A DNA stretch of 64,000 nt from Desulfomicrobium sp. UBA5193 (GCA_002412965.1 DHWB01000003.1:176504-240503), one strand, 5' to 3'; positions 1 to 8,241 are shown, numbered from the stretch's first letter. Notes: generated by a model not told the origin, from the letters alone. Program-made: numbers and translations.

Positions 1-39
1 AACCACCTGTAATGATAGATTATGGTCGATCACGGAAAA

Positions 40-780
40 ATGATTTTCGAACTCGCACGAAAGATAAATCTCTTTCACACAAACGCAAACGGTCTGGCCA
101 CAATGACGGCTCTTTGTCTTTTAGCGCAGGAGAGTGCCGGGGATCACGCCGAACTCCTGGGATTCGGGATGGAACGTCTTGCCGAACAGAAAATCGCATG
201 GGTGCTGCGCGAACAGGCGATGCACGTGTTTCGGTATCCTGCCTTGGGTGAGGAGTTGCGGATTTTTACTTGGCCAACCCGGGCCGAACGTATCCTTTGC
301 CATCGTGACTACAGGATTCTGGACTTTGAAGGTGGGCTCGTCGCCTTGGGGACGAGCGCGTGGTTCGGGCTCGATCTTGAAGCCAGGCGCCCACGCAAGG
401 CGGACTCCTTTTTTTGCCCGCAGTGGGAGCTTGTGCCGAAACCTGCCTTTGACCAGCCCCTGCCGGATCTGGAGATGTCGTCAGACCCGTGTCAGGCCGA
501 GGAGCGGACTGTGCGGGCCAGCGATGTGGATGCCTTGGGGCACATGAACAACTTGCGCTATCTTGATTGGATAGAGGACCATTTGGCCACGTTTGGCCTG
601 GATGGCAGTTGGGTGCGTTTTTTGCGCATTCGTCATGCCCGTGAAGTCACGGCCTCGGATGCGGTGCAAGTCCGCCATGCGCGGCGGGGGGAAAACGGGG
701 ATGTCCTGCTGCAGATGCAGAGCGTGGAGCACGGCAGGGAAGTCTGCCTGGCGCGTGTGATTCTGGCTGATCAGGATTGA
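40..780 (+). CDS. Acyl-ACP thioesterase family protein
   Basis: Likely hydrolyses acyl-ACP to free fatty acid in the cytoplasm. The 246-residue length and the double hotdog layout fit the bacterial acyl-ACP thioesterase (FatA/FatB-like) family. The second hotdog carries the typical VDALGHMNNLRYLDWIEDH stretch around residues 164-182, with the conserved H-x-N-N. An in-frame ATG at 22 is also possible; neither start has a strong ribosome site and the upstream region lies outside the window. A strong GC hairpin follows the stop. The specific chain length cannot be read from sequence. Confidence 0.8.
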   Translation: MIFELARKINLFHTNANGLATMTALCLLAQESAGDHAELLGFGMERLAEQKIAWVLREQAMHVFRYPALGEELRIFTWPTRAERILCHRDYRILDFEGGLVALGTSAWFGLDLEARRPRKADSFFCPQWELVPKPAFDQPLPDLEMSSDPCQAEERTVRASDVDALGHMNNLRYLDWIEDHLATFGLDGSWVRFLRIRHAREVTASDAVQVRHARRGENGDVLLQMQSVEHGREVCLARVILADQD

Positions 781-796
781 GTGTCCGGGGGATTAT

Positions 797-826
797 CCCG
801 GTCCCGAGAAGAGACTCGGGACCGGG
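797..826 (+). terminator. GC-rich hairpin after thioesterase gene
   Basis: Perfect 12-bp inverted repeat CCCGGTCCCGAG / CTCGGGACCGGG with a 6-nt loop, starting 16 nt after the thioesterase stop. There is no U-tract right behind it, so it may be a weak terminator or an mRNA 3'-end stabiliser. It lies between convergent genes. Confidence 0.5.
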
Positions 827-889
827 CGGGATGCTGGCTTTTAAGGCTGGAAAAACGAGTATTGGGAATATGATCGCGCAGAAGAACGG

Positions 890-2326
890 CTACTGGGCGG
901 AGGTGGCGGGTGCGCCTAGGGTTGCGGACTGGACTGGTTGCTCCAGTTGAGCCTTGTACTCGGCGACGGCAGCCTTGAATGATGGCATTTCCTTGCTCGC
1001 TATCGGTTCGGCAGGCATCATCTTCAGTTTGAGTGGGTTGATGAGCTGGCCATTTTGTTTCATCCTGAAATCCAGGTGGGGTCCGGTGGCGTAGCCCGTG
1101 CTGCCAACATAGCCGATGACAGCTCCCTGCTTCACCTTTGCGCCTTTCTTGGCGACCTTGGCGAATTTGTTCATATGGTTGTAGATGGTTTGTAACCCGC
1201 TGTTGTGATTCACGATCACGAAGCGTCCCTGGGAATTGTTCGATCCCACCTGCGCGATCACTCCGTCGGCAACGCTGCTGATGGGCGTCCCGGTGGGCGC
1301 CGCGTAGTCGATACCTTGGTGAGGGCGCCTGTAGTTCAGGATGGGGTGCATGCGGCTCATGGAAAATCCCGAGGAGATGCGGGTGAATGGCAGCGGCGAT
1401 TTGAGAAATGCCTTGCGCAAAGGGCGGCCTTTTTCGTCGTAATAGGCGGTGTTCCCGTTTTTGTCCGTATACCGATAGGCGTAGTAGGTCTGGCCCACGT
1501 TGGTGAAGCTGGCGGCTGCGAGTTGGCCGTAGCCGACGAAAGAGCCTTCTCGGAATTTTTTATCGACGATAAGCTTGAATGCGTCGCCTGGCTGAAGATC
1601 GCGTGTAAAATCAATATCGTAGGCGAAGATGTTGCCGAGCTGCAAGGCCAGTTCCTCGTTCTCGCCGACCTGTGTCATAGAGCCGAACAGGCTCCCCTCG
1701 ATGACTCCCGACACGGTTTTGGTTTCAATTTCGTAGGGGATGACTTCCCGCCGGAATTCATACCCCGAATCGGTCATGGAGACCACCAGCCGCTCATTCG
1801 CGTCAATTTCGTATTCCAGGCCGATCAGGGCGTTGTTGGAATAGACCATGGTCCAGGGCTGTCCGGCCTTGAGGTTTTGCAGCGGATAGACGTCCTTGCT
1901 TTCATCACAAAGGGAGTAGATTTCGGCGAGTTCGAGGTGTCCTTCCAAAAGCGAAGAGGGCGTGTCGCCGTTCTTGATGGTGCCGGTCATGCGGGTCAGT
2001 TCAGGATCGATCGGGACGCAGGCTTCCGGCAATTCCTGGGCTTCCCCTTGGACTTCCTCCTGAACGCTCTCATCCTGTGATTCGAATTGGTTCTCGCCAG
2101 CATCATTGAAGCTTTCGTATTCGTGTCTTGCGGCAACGCCGTGAGCACTCCAGTCAATGCTGGATTGCGTTTCGTTCGGCATGAGAAAATTAAAGAAGAC
2201 CGCCGCTCCGATGATCGTCACACCGAGGAAAGCGAAAAACGAAAGGGTAATCTTTGACGGCTGTGCCTTGCGCTTTAGGGAGAGGTTGGGCGGTCTGCGA
2301 TGCTTGAGGTGTCTATTTTTTGGCAT
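890..2326 (-). CDS. M23 family metallopeptidase, membrane anchored
   Basis: Probable peptidoglycan endopeptidase of the envelope, 478 residues. A basic N-terminus is followed by one hydrophobic segment (about residues 28-48), an acidic linker, an OapA/LysM-like middle region, and a C-terminal M23 (LytM) domain from about residue 320. The first zinc motif is present as H336-x3-D340 (HQGID). The second motif, normally H-x-H, reads H417-L-D419, so the usual third zinc ligand is aspartate. This may be a family variant or may alter activity. The ATG at 2326 has a good AAGGA ribosome site. It seems to be a single gene. The assignment to M23 is firm; the substrate is not. Confidence 0.85.
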   Translation of the reverse strand: MPKNRHLKHRRPPNLSLKRKAQPSKITLSFFAFLGVTIIGAAVFFNFLMPNETQSSIDWSAHGVAARHEYESFNDAGENQFESQDESVQEEVQGEAQELPEACVPIDPELTRMTGTIKNGDTPSSLLEGHLELAEIYSLCDESKDVYPLQNLKAGQPWTMVYSNNALIGLEYEIDANERLVVSMTDSGYEFRREVIPYEIETKTVSGVIEGSLFGSMTQVGENEELALQLGNIFAYDIDFTRDLQPGDAFKLIVDKKFREGSFVGYGQLAAASFTNVGQTYYAYRYTDKNGNTAYYDEKGRPLRKAFLKSPLPFTRISSGFSMSRMHPILNYRRPHQGIDYAAPTGTPISSVADGVIAQVGSNNSQGRFVIVNHNSGLQTIYNHMNKFAKVAKKGAKVKQGAVIGYVGSTGYATGPHLDFRMKQNGQLINPLKLKMMPAEPIASKEMPSFKAAVAEYKAQLEQPVQSATLGAPATSAQ

Positions 2327-2528
2327 AAGTCCTTGAGCGGCGTTGAGGTTGACTCTGACGATGCTCTCATCGTCTTCAAGCGGCTATGCGCATGGTTCCG
2401 TGCCGGAAATGATGTGCCTACATAGCTGCGGAACACCCTAAGCTCAAGCACTTGTTTCCGGTTGCCGCGCGGGCGGTATCTTGCGGGTTTGTCTCCCGTC
2501 CTGCCTGCATTCCGGCAAAAAGCGGAAA

Positions 2529-2560
2529 GCGCCATGCCCTGAGTGATCAGGGCATGGCGC
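2529..2560 (-). terminator. Perfect 14-bp hairpin after tetR
   Basis: GCGCCATGCCCTGA and its exact complement surround a GTGA loop. Read on the - strand the stem is followed by TTTCCGCTTTTTG, so it probably ends the TetR transcript. It lies in the 360-bp gap between the M23 gene and tetR, which has no convincing coding region. Confidence 0.65.
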
Positions 2561-2579
2561 GTAAGCAATGTTATCGGCG

Positions 2580-2601
2580 ATGATCCCCGCAGGGGGATCA
2601 T
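2580..2601. repeat. Second 9-bp inverted repeat in the same gap
   Basis: ATGATCCCC / GGGGATCAT with a GCAG loop, 20 nt from the preceding hairpin. It could be part of the tetR 3' end or a regulatory site. Function unknown. Confidence 0.35.
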
Positions 2602-2685
2602 GCAAAGAAAGCCTTTTCGAACTTTTGAGAACTGAAGAAAAAAATCAGTGGATGAAAAACGGAGCGAAAGGTTGCCCAACGCTCT

Positions 2686-3270
2686 TTAACGGGCCTTGAG
2701 GCCGTAGATGATGAATTCGACAATGTCGTCAAACAAGGTCTGGTCTCCGTATGGCGTGAGTAGTCCGTGCCGGATGCCGCCGACCAGGTTGCAGAAGACG
2801 ACGACTGAGGTTTTTTGAGGATCGACGTCGCGAATGCTGCCGTCCTGGACGCCGCGTTGCACGCATTCGGCCAAAATATCGTAGAGTTCCGAGAAGTTGC
2901 GGATCATGACGTCCTTGTCTTCGATGGTCTTCAGGTCGCTGAACGGGGAGCAGCGAACCAGCACCATGAAGTCCTGGCGAGGGTTGCGGGCGAACTCAAA
3001 ATACGTGTTGGCGAAGACCCGGACCGCTTCCAACCCATTGGGAACACCCTGCAGGTTGGTCCGGATGGCATGGACGAGTTCGCGCACGACATCGAGGCCA
3101 GCGGTCAGGAACAGTTTTTCCTTGTTGCCGAAATGATGGGTCAAGAGACCAAGCGCCACGCCTGCGCGCTCCGAAATTTTCTTGAATGTAGTTTCCGAAT
3201 ACCCGTGTTCACTGAATAATTCTTTTGCAGCCTTGAGCAGAAGTTCCTTTTTTGTCGGTCCAGTGGCCAT
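2686..3270 (-). CDS. TetR/AcrR family transcriptional regulator
   Basis: DNA-binding regulator of 194 residues. The N-terminal helix-turn-helix is clear (about residues 5-50, including the TetR signature GVALGLLTHHFGNKEKLF), followed by a helical ligand-binding domain with no identifiable ligand. The start at 3270 is preferred over an ATG five codons upstream (3285) because AAGGA stands 5 nt before it. It is transcribed away from the gene at 3515, and a palindrome at 3391-3408 between them is a possible operator. The target and inducer are unknown. Confidence 0.88.
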   Translation of the reverse strand: MATGPTKKELLLKAAKELFSEHGYSETTFKKISERAGVALGLLTHHFGNKEKLFLTAGLDVVRELVHAIRTNLQGVPNGLEAVRVFANTYFEFARNPRQDFMVLVRCSPFSDLKTIEDKDVMIRNFSELYDILAECVQRGVQDGSIRDVDPQKTSVVVFCNLVGGIRHGLLTPYGDQTLFDDIVEFIIYGLKAR

Positions 3271-3390
3271 GGTGTTCCTTCTCATGCGTGTGTGGAGAGT
3301 AGCGAAAGCCTGGACATCCAGGGGTTCGGCAAAACATCCATCCCTATGGGCCAGGGGAAGGATAAGGCGAAAATTGTCTTAAGTCTTTAA

Positions 3391-3408
3391 ATTGAATGCC
3401 CAATCAAT
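3391..3408. promoter_or_regulatory. Candidate TetR operator palindrome
   Basis: ATTGAATGCCCAATCAAT is an imperfect palindrome with ATTGA/TCAAT ends. It lies in the divergent intergenic region between tetR and the gene at 3515. TetR proteins often bind such sites near their own promoter; binding here is inference. Confidence 0.35.
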
Positions 3409-3514
3409 ATGACGGACCCTGATTTTTGTCAACGAGGGGTGCGGGGATGCTCAAATTGACAAACAACGGTCTGATCCTGAATAAGGAGCGTCCACTGACA
3501 GTAAGGAGATAGGA

Positions 3515-4093
3515 ATGAACGCCTTGAAATATTGGTCCGGGTATATGCTTTCCGCCATTTATTGCCGGATCTACTCCCTGCGTCCGGGCAAGAGATCTTT
3601 TGCCAAGAATGATCGGGTGCGCAACAGTCCCCTCTATGATGACGTCTGTGCTTGGCAAAAGGCCCAGATGGAGTCCATGACTTTCGAAAACGACCGGCCG
3701 ACCAAAGAAGAGAAGGGAACGGTGGACGTGCCCCTGATGCGGCGCATTCATCGCCGCACCTTGCTTGAGATCAAGCACGAACTGGGGGACCTGTGGCGTC
3801 CGTCGTCGGTGACGATGAACAAGGGGCGGGGCATAAGCCTGGATCAGTCCATCGCCATCATGCACCGGTTGCGTGACGCGGGCTTTCCCGATGACGCCTT
3901 GGGCGTCGTATCTGTGGAGTTTGCGGGCAGGAGGCATTCCTTTGCCATTGTCCAGGACGTCAAGGACGATTTTTGGATGCTCGACAATGGCAAGTTTTCA
4001 TTTTGTCCGGTACGTGGCAGTGTGTTTCTTTCGGCACGCAAGGATGTGCATGTGCTCATCGGCTTTAATTTTTTTGATGTCTGGAATTATTGA
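3515..4093 (+). CDS. Transglutaminase-like cysteine-proteinase fold protein without the cysteine
   Basis: 192 residues, not certainly assignable. The C-terminal half resembles bacterial transglutaminase-like cysteine proteinases (BTLCP): a helix (about 109-122), then EFAGRRHSFAIV with H141, then WMLDNG with D157. The catalytic Cys of that family normally sits in a GDCEDYA-like motif; here the matching segment reads GRGISLDQS (about 104-112) with no Cys. The His and Asp are therefore kept while the nucleophile is absent. There is no signal peptide. A good ribosome site (GGAGATAGGA) supports the start. A cupin gene follows 32 nt downstream. It may be a non-catalytic binding protein; the fold call is moderate. 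Confidence 0.45.
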   Translation: MNALKYWSGYMLSAIYCRIYSLRPGKRSFAKNDRVRNSPLYDDVCAWQKAQMESMTFENDRPTKEEKGTVDVPLMRRIHRRTLLEIKHELGDLWRPSSVTMNKGRGISLDQSIAIMHRLRDAGFPDDALGVVSVEFAGRRHSFAIVQDVKDDFWMLDNGKFSFCPVRGSVFLSARKDVHVLIGFNFFDVWNY

Positions 4094-4125
4094 TCCGGCT
4101 TGCGCCGGCATCGGAAGGTGAGAAA

Positions 4126-4476
4126 ATGAAAGTTATTTCCACAGAGGCCGTGCAGGCGGTTCATTTTGATTCAGAGATCGCCAGGGGAGTCACGGGACGG
4201 GTGATCATCGGCCAGGGTGACGGGGCGAACAATTTCTGCATGCGTCGTTTCGATCTTGCTCCTGGTGGGCACACTCCGCGTCATGCGCACGCCTGGGAGC
4301 ACGAGATTTTTTTTCACGCCGGCGAAGGTGAAGTCTACCAGGCCGGAGCGTGGGTGCGTGTCGGGCCCGGAGACGCGGTCTTTGTGCCCAGGGATGAGGA
4401 GCATCAAATCCGCAACGCCGGTGCCATGCCGCTGACGTTTGTGTGTCTGGTCCCGGCCGGGGCTCCGGAGATATAA
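4126..4476 (+). CDS. Small cupin-domain protein
   Basis: A 116-residue single-domain cupin. Motif 1 is seen as GGHTPRHAHAWEHEIFF (metal ligands His, His, Glu) and motif 2 as PRDEEHQIRN with the last His ligand. Such proteins bind a divalent metal and range from isomerases to dioxygenases or sensors; the reaction cannot be deduced. The ATG at 4126 is chosen because AAGGTGAG stands just upstream; the open frame extends further up but overlaps the preceding gene. The CDF transporter gene starts 12 nt after its stop, so the two are probably co-transcribed. Confidence 0.85.
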   Translation: MKVISTEAVQAVHFDSEIARGVTGRVIIGQGDGANNFCMRRFDLAPGGHTPRHAHAWEHEIFFHAGEGEVYQAGAWVRVGPGDAVFVPRDEEHQIRNAGAMPLTFVCLVPAGAPEI

Positions 4477-4488
4477 GCGAGGTCCGTG

Positions 4489-5427
4489 ATGCTGGCCCAA
4501 GCCCGGAAATACGCCTACCTGTCCATCGGCGCTTCGATCCTGACGATGGCTCTCAAATTTGGGGCCTTTTTCCTGACGGACTCGGTCGGCCTTTTTTCCG
4601 ATGCCGTGGAATCAGTGGTCAACCTGACGGCCGGGGTCATCGCGCTCTTGGCCATCATCCTGGCCTACCAGCCGGCGGACCACAGTCATGCCTACGGCCA
4701 TGGCAAGGTCGAGTATTTTTCCAGCGGTGCGGAAGGGCTCCTCATCTGTCTGGCGGCCCTGGGCATTTCCTATGCTTCGGTGCAGCGTTTTCTCAGCCCG
4801 CACCCCATCGAGTCCCTGGGTATAGGCATACTTGTGGCGACGGTGGCAGGGGCCGTCAATTTCGGCGTGTCCAGGATCATGCTTCAGGCAGCCCGCGAGT
4901 ACGATAGCATTGTGCTCGAAGCCGACGCCAAGCACCTGCTGACCGATGTCTGGACCTCGGCCGGTCTGGTGGCCGCCTTGGCGGTCATGCTTTTTGCGCC
5001 TCCTTCTTGGCAGATTCTGGACCCGATTCTGGGGCTGCTCATGTCCGTCAATATCCTCTGGACCGGGATCGGCCTGATGCGTCGCTCCGTCGCCGGACTG
5101 ATGGACGAGGGCTTGCCTAGGGAGGAGATTTCGCAAATTACGGGTGCGATCACTCGCATCGGTGGCGCCCAGACCGGATTTCACGCCTTGCGTTCTCGCA
5201 AATCGGGTTCGGCCAGGTTCGTGGATTTTCACCTTCTCGTGCCGGGAGCCATGACGGTGCAGGAGTCGCATGACCTGTGCTGCGAGATCGAGGACGCCAT
5301 CCGGGTCGCATTGCCGGGCACCCAGACCACCATTCATGTCGAGCCGCGAGAGGACTACGCCTCTTTTGACGGCTGGCAGCTCGGCGGGCATTGTGACAGA
5401 TGCGTAGGTTCGAAAAGGCATAAGTAA
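4489..5427 (+). CDS. Cation diffusion facilitator (CDF) metal transporter
   Basis: Inner-membrane divalent cation/proton antiporter of 312 residues. Six hydrophobic segments lie in the first ~200 residues, with the CDF metal-site motifs SDAVES in the second helix and HLLTDVWTS in the fifth, and a histidine-containing loop DHSHAYGHGKVEYFS. The cytoplasmic C-terminal domain (about 205-290) is the usual dimerisation/metal-sensing domain. The extreme C-terminus, GGHCDRCVGSKRHK, adds two Cys and two His that could bind metal. The start at 4489 has GAGG 6 nt upstream; a GTG at 4486 is the alternative. The metal (Zn, Fe, Mn) is undetermined. Confidence 0.9.
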   Translation: MLAQARKYAYLSIGASILTMALKFGAFFLTDSVGLFSDAVESVVNLTAGVIALLAIILAYQPADHSHAYGHGKVEYFSSGAEGLLICLAALGISYASVQRFLSPHPIESLGIGILVATVAGAVNFGVSRIMLQAAREYDSIVLEADAKHLLTDVWTSAGLVAALAVMLFAPPSWQILDPILGLLMSVNILWTGIGLMRRSVAGLMDEGLPREEISQITGAITRIGGAQTGFHALRSRKSGSARFVDFHLLVPGAMTVQESHDLCCEIEDAIRVALPGTQTTIHVEPREDYASFDGWQLGGHCDRCVGSKRHK

Positions 5428-5485
5428 AAAGGTGCGCGCTTCGGGATACTGTCTTTTTGGTGTGCGCCTGCTGTGGAGGGCTTGA

Positions 5486-5638
5486 ATGTTGAAGTATTGG
5501 GTTGTGTTGATTTGCCTGGCCGCCTTTTTGGGCGCGGGTTGCTCGACCATGGGAGAAGTGACCGGGAAGACGGTCAAGGGCGTGGAAAATGCGGCTTCCG
5601 ATTTCAAGCAGGGGTATCGCAAAGGCAAGACCAATTAA
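5486..5638 (+). CDS. Small lipoprotein (50 residues), entericidin-like
   Basis: Short gene with a strong ribosome site (TGGAGGG, 5 nt before ATG). The product starts with a lipoprotein signal peptide MLKYWVVLICLAAFLGAGC, whose lipobox LGAGC places the lipidated Cys at residue 19. The mature part is about 32 residues, rich in Gly, Lys and Thr and ending KQGYRKGKTN. The size and composition recall entericidin-like lipoproteins, but the similarity is only general. It follows the CDF gene by 58 nt. Confidence 0.75.
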   Translation: MLKYWVVLICLAAFLGAGCSTMGEVTGKTVKGVENAASDFKQGYRKGKTN

Positions 5639-5962
5639 GCCGCAGGGCGGCGGAAGTTTTTCGGAGAGATACTTTTTTTATCTGGCGAGCTGTTCATGCC
5701 AGGGGTCAGACAGTTCTGGACGCCCTTGATCGCGGCATGACGCGCACGTGTCCATCACCGTGTGCTACTCTATATTATTGAGCAATATTAGGTGTATATC
5801 TTTTTTTAAGCGCCTTGAATCTTCTTCAGCCGTGCAGCTATCGTGCTGTCAAGGGAGCCTCGTCACCTGTTTGTCCGGACTACGGCAAAGGGTTTGCCAA
5901 ACGGGAGAGAGCCGTATATTTTTATGCTCCGATTTTATGGAGACCATTTTCTGGAGGGAAGA
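5639..5962. other. Intergenic region, AT-rich in its middle
   Basis: About 320 bp without a credible gene. The stretch near 5760-5830 is AT-rich and probably holds the cyclophilin promoter, but I cannot pick -35 and -10 elements with confidence. Confidence 0.4.
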
Positions 5963-6463
5963 ATGAGCAATCCGGTGGTCCTGGTGGACACGACCAAGGG
6001 AGAATTTCTGGTTGAGCTGTTCGCGGACAAGGCGCCGCAGACCGTGGCCAATTTTTTGAGCTATGTGGACGCGAACTTTTATGTTGGGACCCTGTTTCAC
6101 AGGGTTGTGAAGGGATTCATGATTCAGGGCGGAGGACTCGACAACATGATGCGCGAAAAGACCACCCAGGCGCCTGTTGTCAACGAGGCGACCAATGGCC
6201 TCAAGAATCTCGAAGGCACCGTGACCATGGCCCGTACCGCCGATCCGCACAGCGCCAGCGCACAATTTTTTATTAATACGGTCGATAATCCGGACCTTGA
6301 TCATCAGGGAGAGGACGAGTTCGGCTATTGCGTTTTCGGTCAGGTCATTGACGGGATGGATGTGGTCAAGAAAATTGAAAAAGTCCGGGTCAAACCCCAG
6401 GGCGATCACGAACACGCACCCGCCGATCAGGTGTCCATTAACTCCATTACCCGTTTTGAATGA
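5963..6463 (+). CDS. Peptidyl-prolyl cis-trans isomerase, cyclophilin type
   Basis: Catalyses proline isomerisation in folding proteins. The 166 residues cover one cyclophilin domain with the hallmark FHRVVKGFMIQGG segment (catalytic Arg in FHR) and the SASAQFFINT motif. There is no signal peptide, so it is cytoplasmic (PpiB-like). The start at 5963 is chosen for its GGAGGGAAG ribosome site; the open frame runs 40 codons further upstream without similarity to the family. The S1-repeat gene follows after 29 nt, probably in one operon. Confidence 0.93.
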   Translation: MSNPVVLVDTTKGEFLVELFADKAPQTVANFLSYVDANFYVGTLFHRVVKGFMIQGGGLDNMMREKTTQAPVVNEATNGLKNLEGTVTMARTADPHSASAQFFINTVDNPDLDHQGEDEFGYCVFGQVIDGMDVVKKIEKVRVKPQGDHEHAPADQVSINSITRFE

Positions 6464-6492
6464 CGGAATACGGTGAAGTAAGGTAGTCAATC

Positions 6493-7911
6493 ATGAGTGA
6501 AGATTTTGCCGAGCTGTTCGCATCCTATGAGTCCCAGCGTAAGACAGCCCTCAAGGCAGGGGACAAGATTTCCGGAACAGTCATTTCCATTGGTCAGAAG
6601 GCGGCTTTCGTGGATTGCGGGGCATCCGTGGACGGCATCGTCGACCGCGAGGAACTGCTGAACGATGCCGGAGAGCTTATCGTGGCCGAGGGCGATACGC
6701 TGGAACTCTATGTGGTGGGCGTGACCGACGACAGCGTGCGTTTGTCCAAGGCTATGACCGGCGTCGGCGGCCTCAATATGCTTGAAGACGCCTATAACAG
6801 CGGCATGCCGGTGGAAGGAAAAGTCCGGGAGCAGATCAAGGGCGGCTTTCATGTCGAAGTATTGAAGCATCGCGCCTTTTGCCCGGTCTCTCAGATCGAC
6901 GCACGCTATGTTTCCAGCCCCGAGGATTATGTCGGGCAGACCTTGCAGTTCAGGATCACCAAGGTGTCCGAGAACGGTCGCAACATTGTCGTTTCCCGTA
7001 GATCCCTGCTGGAAGAAGAACAGCAGCAGGCCAGCGCCAGCTTTTTCGAGACGGTCAATCCCGGAGACGTGGTCGAAGGCTTGGTCACCCGCCTGGCCGC
7101 TTTTGGTGCCTTTGTCGAACTGGTGCCGGGTGTGGAAGGATTGGTGCATATTTCCGAAATTTCCTGGGCCAGAATCCAAAGCCCGGAGGAAGCTCTGAGC
7201 GTTGGCGACAAGGTGCGGGTCAAGTACCTGGGCACGAGCCAGGGCAAAAAGCCCGGCGAGACGCGCCTCTCCCTGTCCATCAAGCAGGCCCTGGACGATC
7301 CGTGGAAGACCGTGGCCGAGCGTTTCAAAGACGGTGACAAGGTCTCGGGCAAGGTTGTCAAGCTCATGGACTTTGGCGCCTTCGTGGAGATCGCCCCCGG
7401 CATCGAGGGTCTGGTCCACGTCAGCGAGATGAGCTACGCCAAGCGCATCCACAAACCTGGCGATGTGGTCCAGGTTGGTGACATGGTCGCGGCCGTGGTC
7501 AAGCAGGTTGATGTGGAAAAGCAGCGCATCTCGCTCAGCATGCGTGACGCCGAGGGTGATCCGTGGATGAACGTGGCCGAGAAATATCCCGTAGGCCAGT
7601 CCGTGCAGGGTACGGTGGAAAAGCGCCAGCAGTTCGGCCTGTTCATCTCTCTGGAACCAGGCGTGACCGGCCTTCTGCCCCAGTCGGTCATGGCCAGGGC
7701 TGATGGTGAGGTCAAATTCGACAAGCTTGGCGTCGGTGACACCGTGGTGGTCAGCATCGAGAGCGTGAACCTGCGCGAACGCAAGATCAGCCTCGGCACC
7801 GGCAAGAAAGAGGAAGTATCGGACTGGAAAGGGTACAAGCCCCAGGCCACCACTGCGGACATGGGATCTCTCGGCAGCGCGCTGGCCGAGGCCTTGAAGA
7901 AGAAAAACTAG
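6493..7911 (+). CDS. S1 RNA-binding domain protein, ribosomal protein S1-like
   Basis: 472 residues made of five S1 (OB-fold) repeats at about 20-85, 105-170, 193-265, 280-352 and 367-438. The third and fourth have the best consensus (FGAFVEL.PG.EGLVHISE). Classical bacterial S1 has six repeats and is about 550 residues, so this is either a short rpsA product or a separate S1-like translation/RNA factor; deltaproteobacteria often have both. The gene symbol is left blank for that reason. It acts in the cytoplasm on mRNA. Rubredoxin follows. Confidence 0.85.
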   Translation: MSEDFAELFASYESQRKTALKAGDKISGTVISIGQKAAFVDCGASVDGIVDREELLNDAGELIVAEGDTLELYVVGVTDDSVRLSKAMTGVGGLNMLEDAYNSGMPVEGKVREQIKGGFHVEVLKHRAFCPVSQIDARYVSSPEDYVGQTLQFRITKVSENGRNIVVSRRSLLEEEQQQASASFFETVNPGDVVEGLVTRLAAFGAFVELVPGVEGLVHISEISWARIQSPEEALSVGDKVRVKYLGTSQGKKPGETRLSLSIKQALDDPWKTVAERFKDGDKVSGKVVKLMDFGAFVEIAPGIEGLVHVSEMSYAKRIHKPGDVVQVGDMVAAVVKQVDVEKQRISLSMRDAEGDPWMNVAEKYPVGQSVQGTVEKRQQFGLFISLEPGVTGLLPQSVMARADGEVKFDKLGVGDTVVVSIESVNLRERKISLGTGKKEEVSDWKGYKPQATTADMGSLGSALAEALKKKN

Positions 7912-7956
7912 GTTTGCAAGAGTAGACTCATTCACCTCAAATCGAGTGGAGGCATA

Positions 7957-8121
7957 ATGGCCATGGAACGATGGGAATGTCCGTGCGGCTATGTGTATGA
8001 TCCGGCGGAAGGCGATGCGGAAAACAATATTCCGGCGGGGACCGCTTTTGAAGATCTGCCCGATGATTGGGTCTGCCCGAAGTGCGGAGCGGAAAAAGAG
8101 TTTTTCGACAAGATGGATTGA
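7957..8121 (+). CDS. rub: Rubredoxin
   Basis: A 54-residue one-iron electron carrier of the cytoplasm. Both iron-binding pairs are visible: CPCGYVYDPAEGD near residues 8-20 and CPKCG at residues 40-44. The typical aromatic residues (W6, Y12, W38) are also present. It is shorter than usual gene-finding cut-offs. The ribosome site is excellent (GTGGAGG). In anaerobes, rubredoxin serves superoxide reductase, rubrerythrin or rubredoxin:oxygen oxidoreductase; no such partner is adjacent. A strong terminator follows the stop. Confidence 0.95.
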   Translation: MAMERWECPCGYVYDPAEGDAENNIPAGTAFEDLPDDWVCPKCGAEKEFFDKMD

Positions 8122-8145
8122 TATTGGATTGTCCTCGAATTCCTG

Positions 8146-8177
8146 GGGAGCTGGAAGCGATTCCGCTCCCTTTTTTT
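8146..8177 (+). terminator. Rho-independent terminator after rubredoxin
   Basis: GGGAGC-T-GGAA, GCGA loop, TTCC-GCTCCC, then seven T. A textbook intrinsic terminator that ends the S1/rubredoxin transcript. Confidence 0.9.
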
Positions 8178-8205
8178 CGTTTCCGGGCGTTTTGTCACGG
8201 TTCAA

Positions 8206-8241
8206 GGGGAGTGTGCTATGGATGGGGAGTGTGCGATGGAT
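8206..8241 (+). repeat. 18-bp tandem duplication of ribosome site plus start codon
   Basis: GGGGAGTGTGCTATGGAT is followed directly by GGGGAGTGTGCGATGGAT (one mismatch). Each copy contains a Shine-Dalgarno sequence and an ATG in the same frame, so the aminopeptidase message has two equivalent starts 18 nt apart. Confidence 0.85.
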
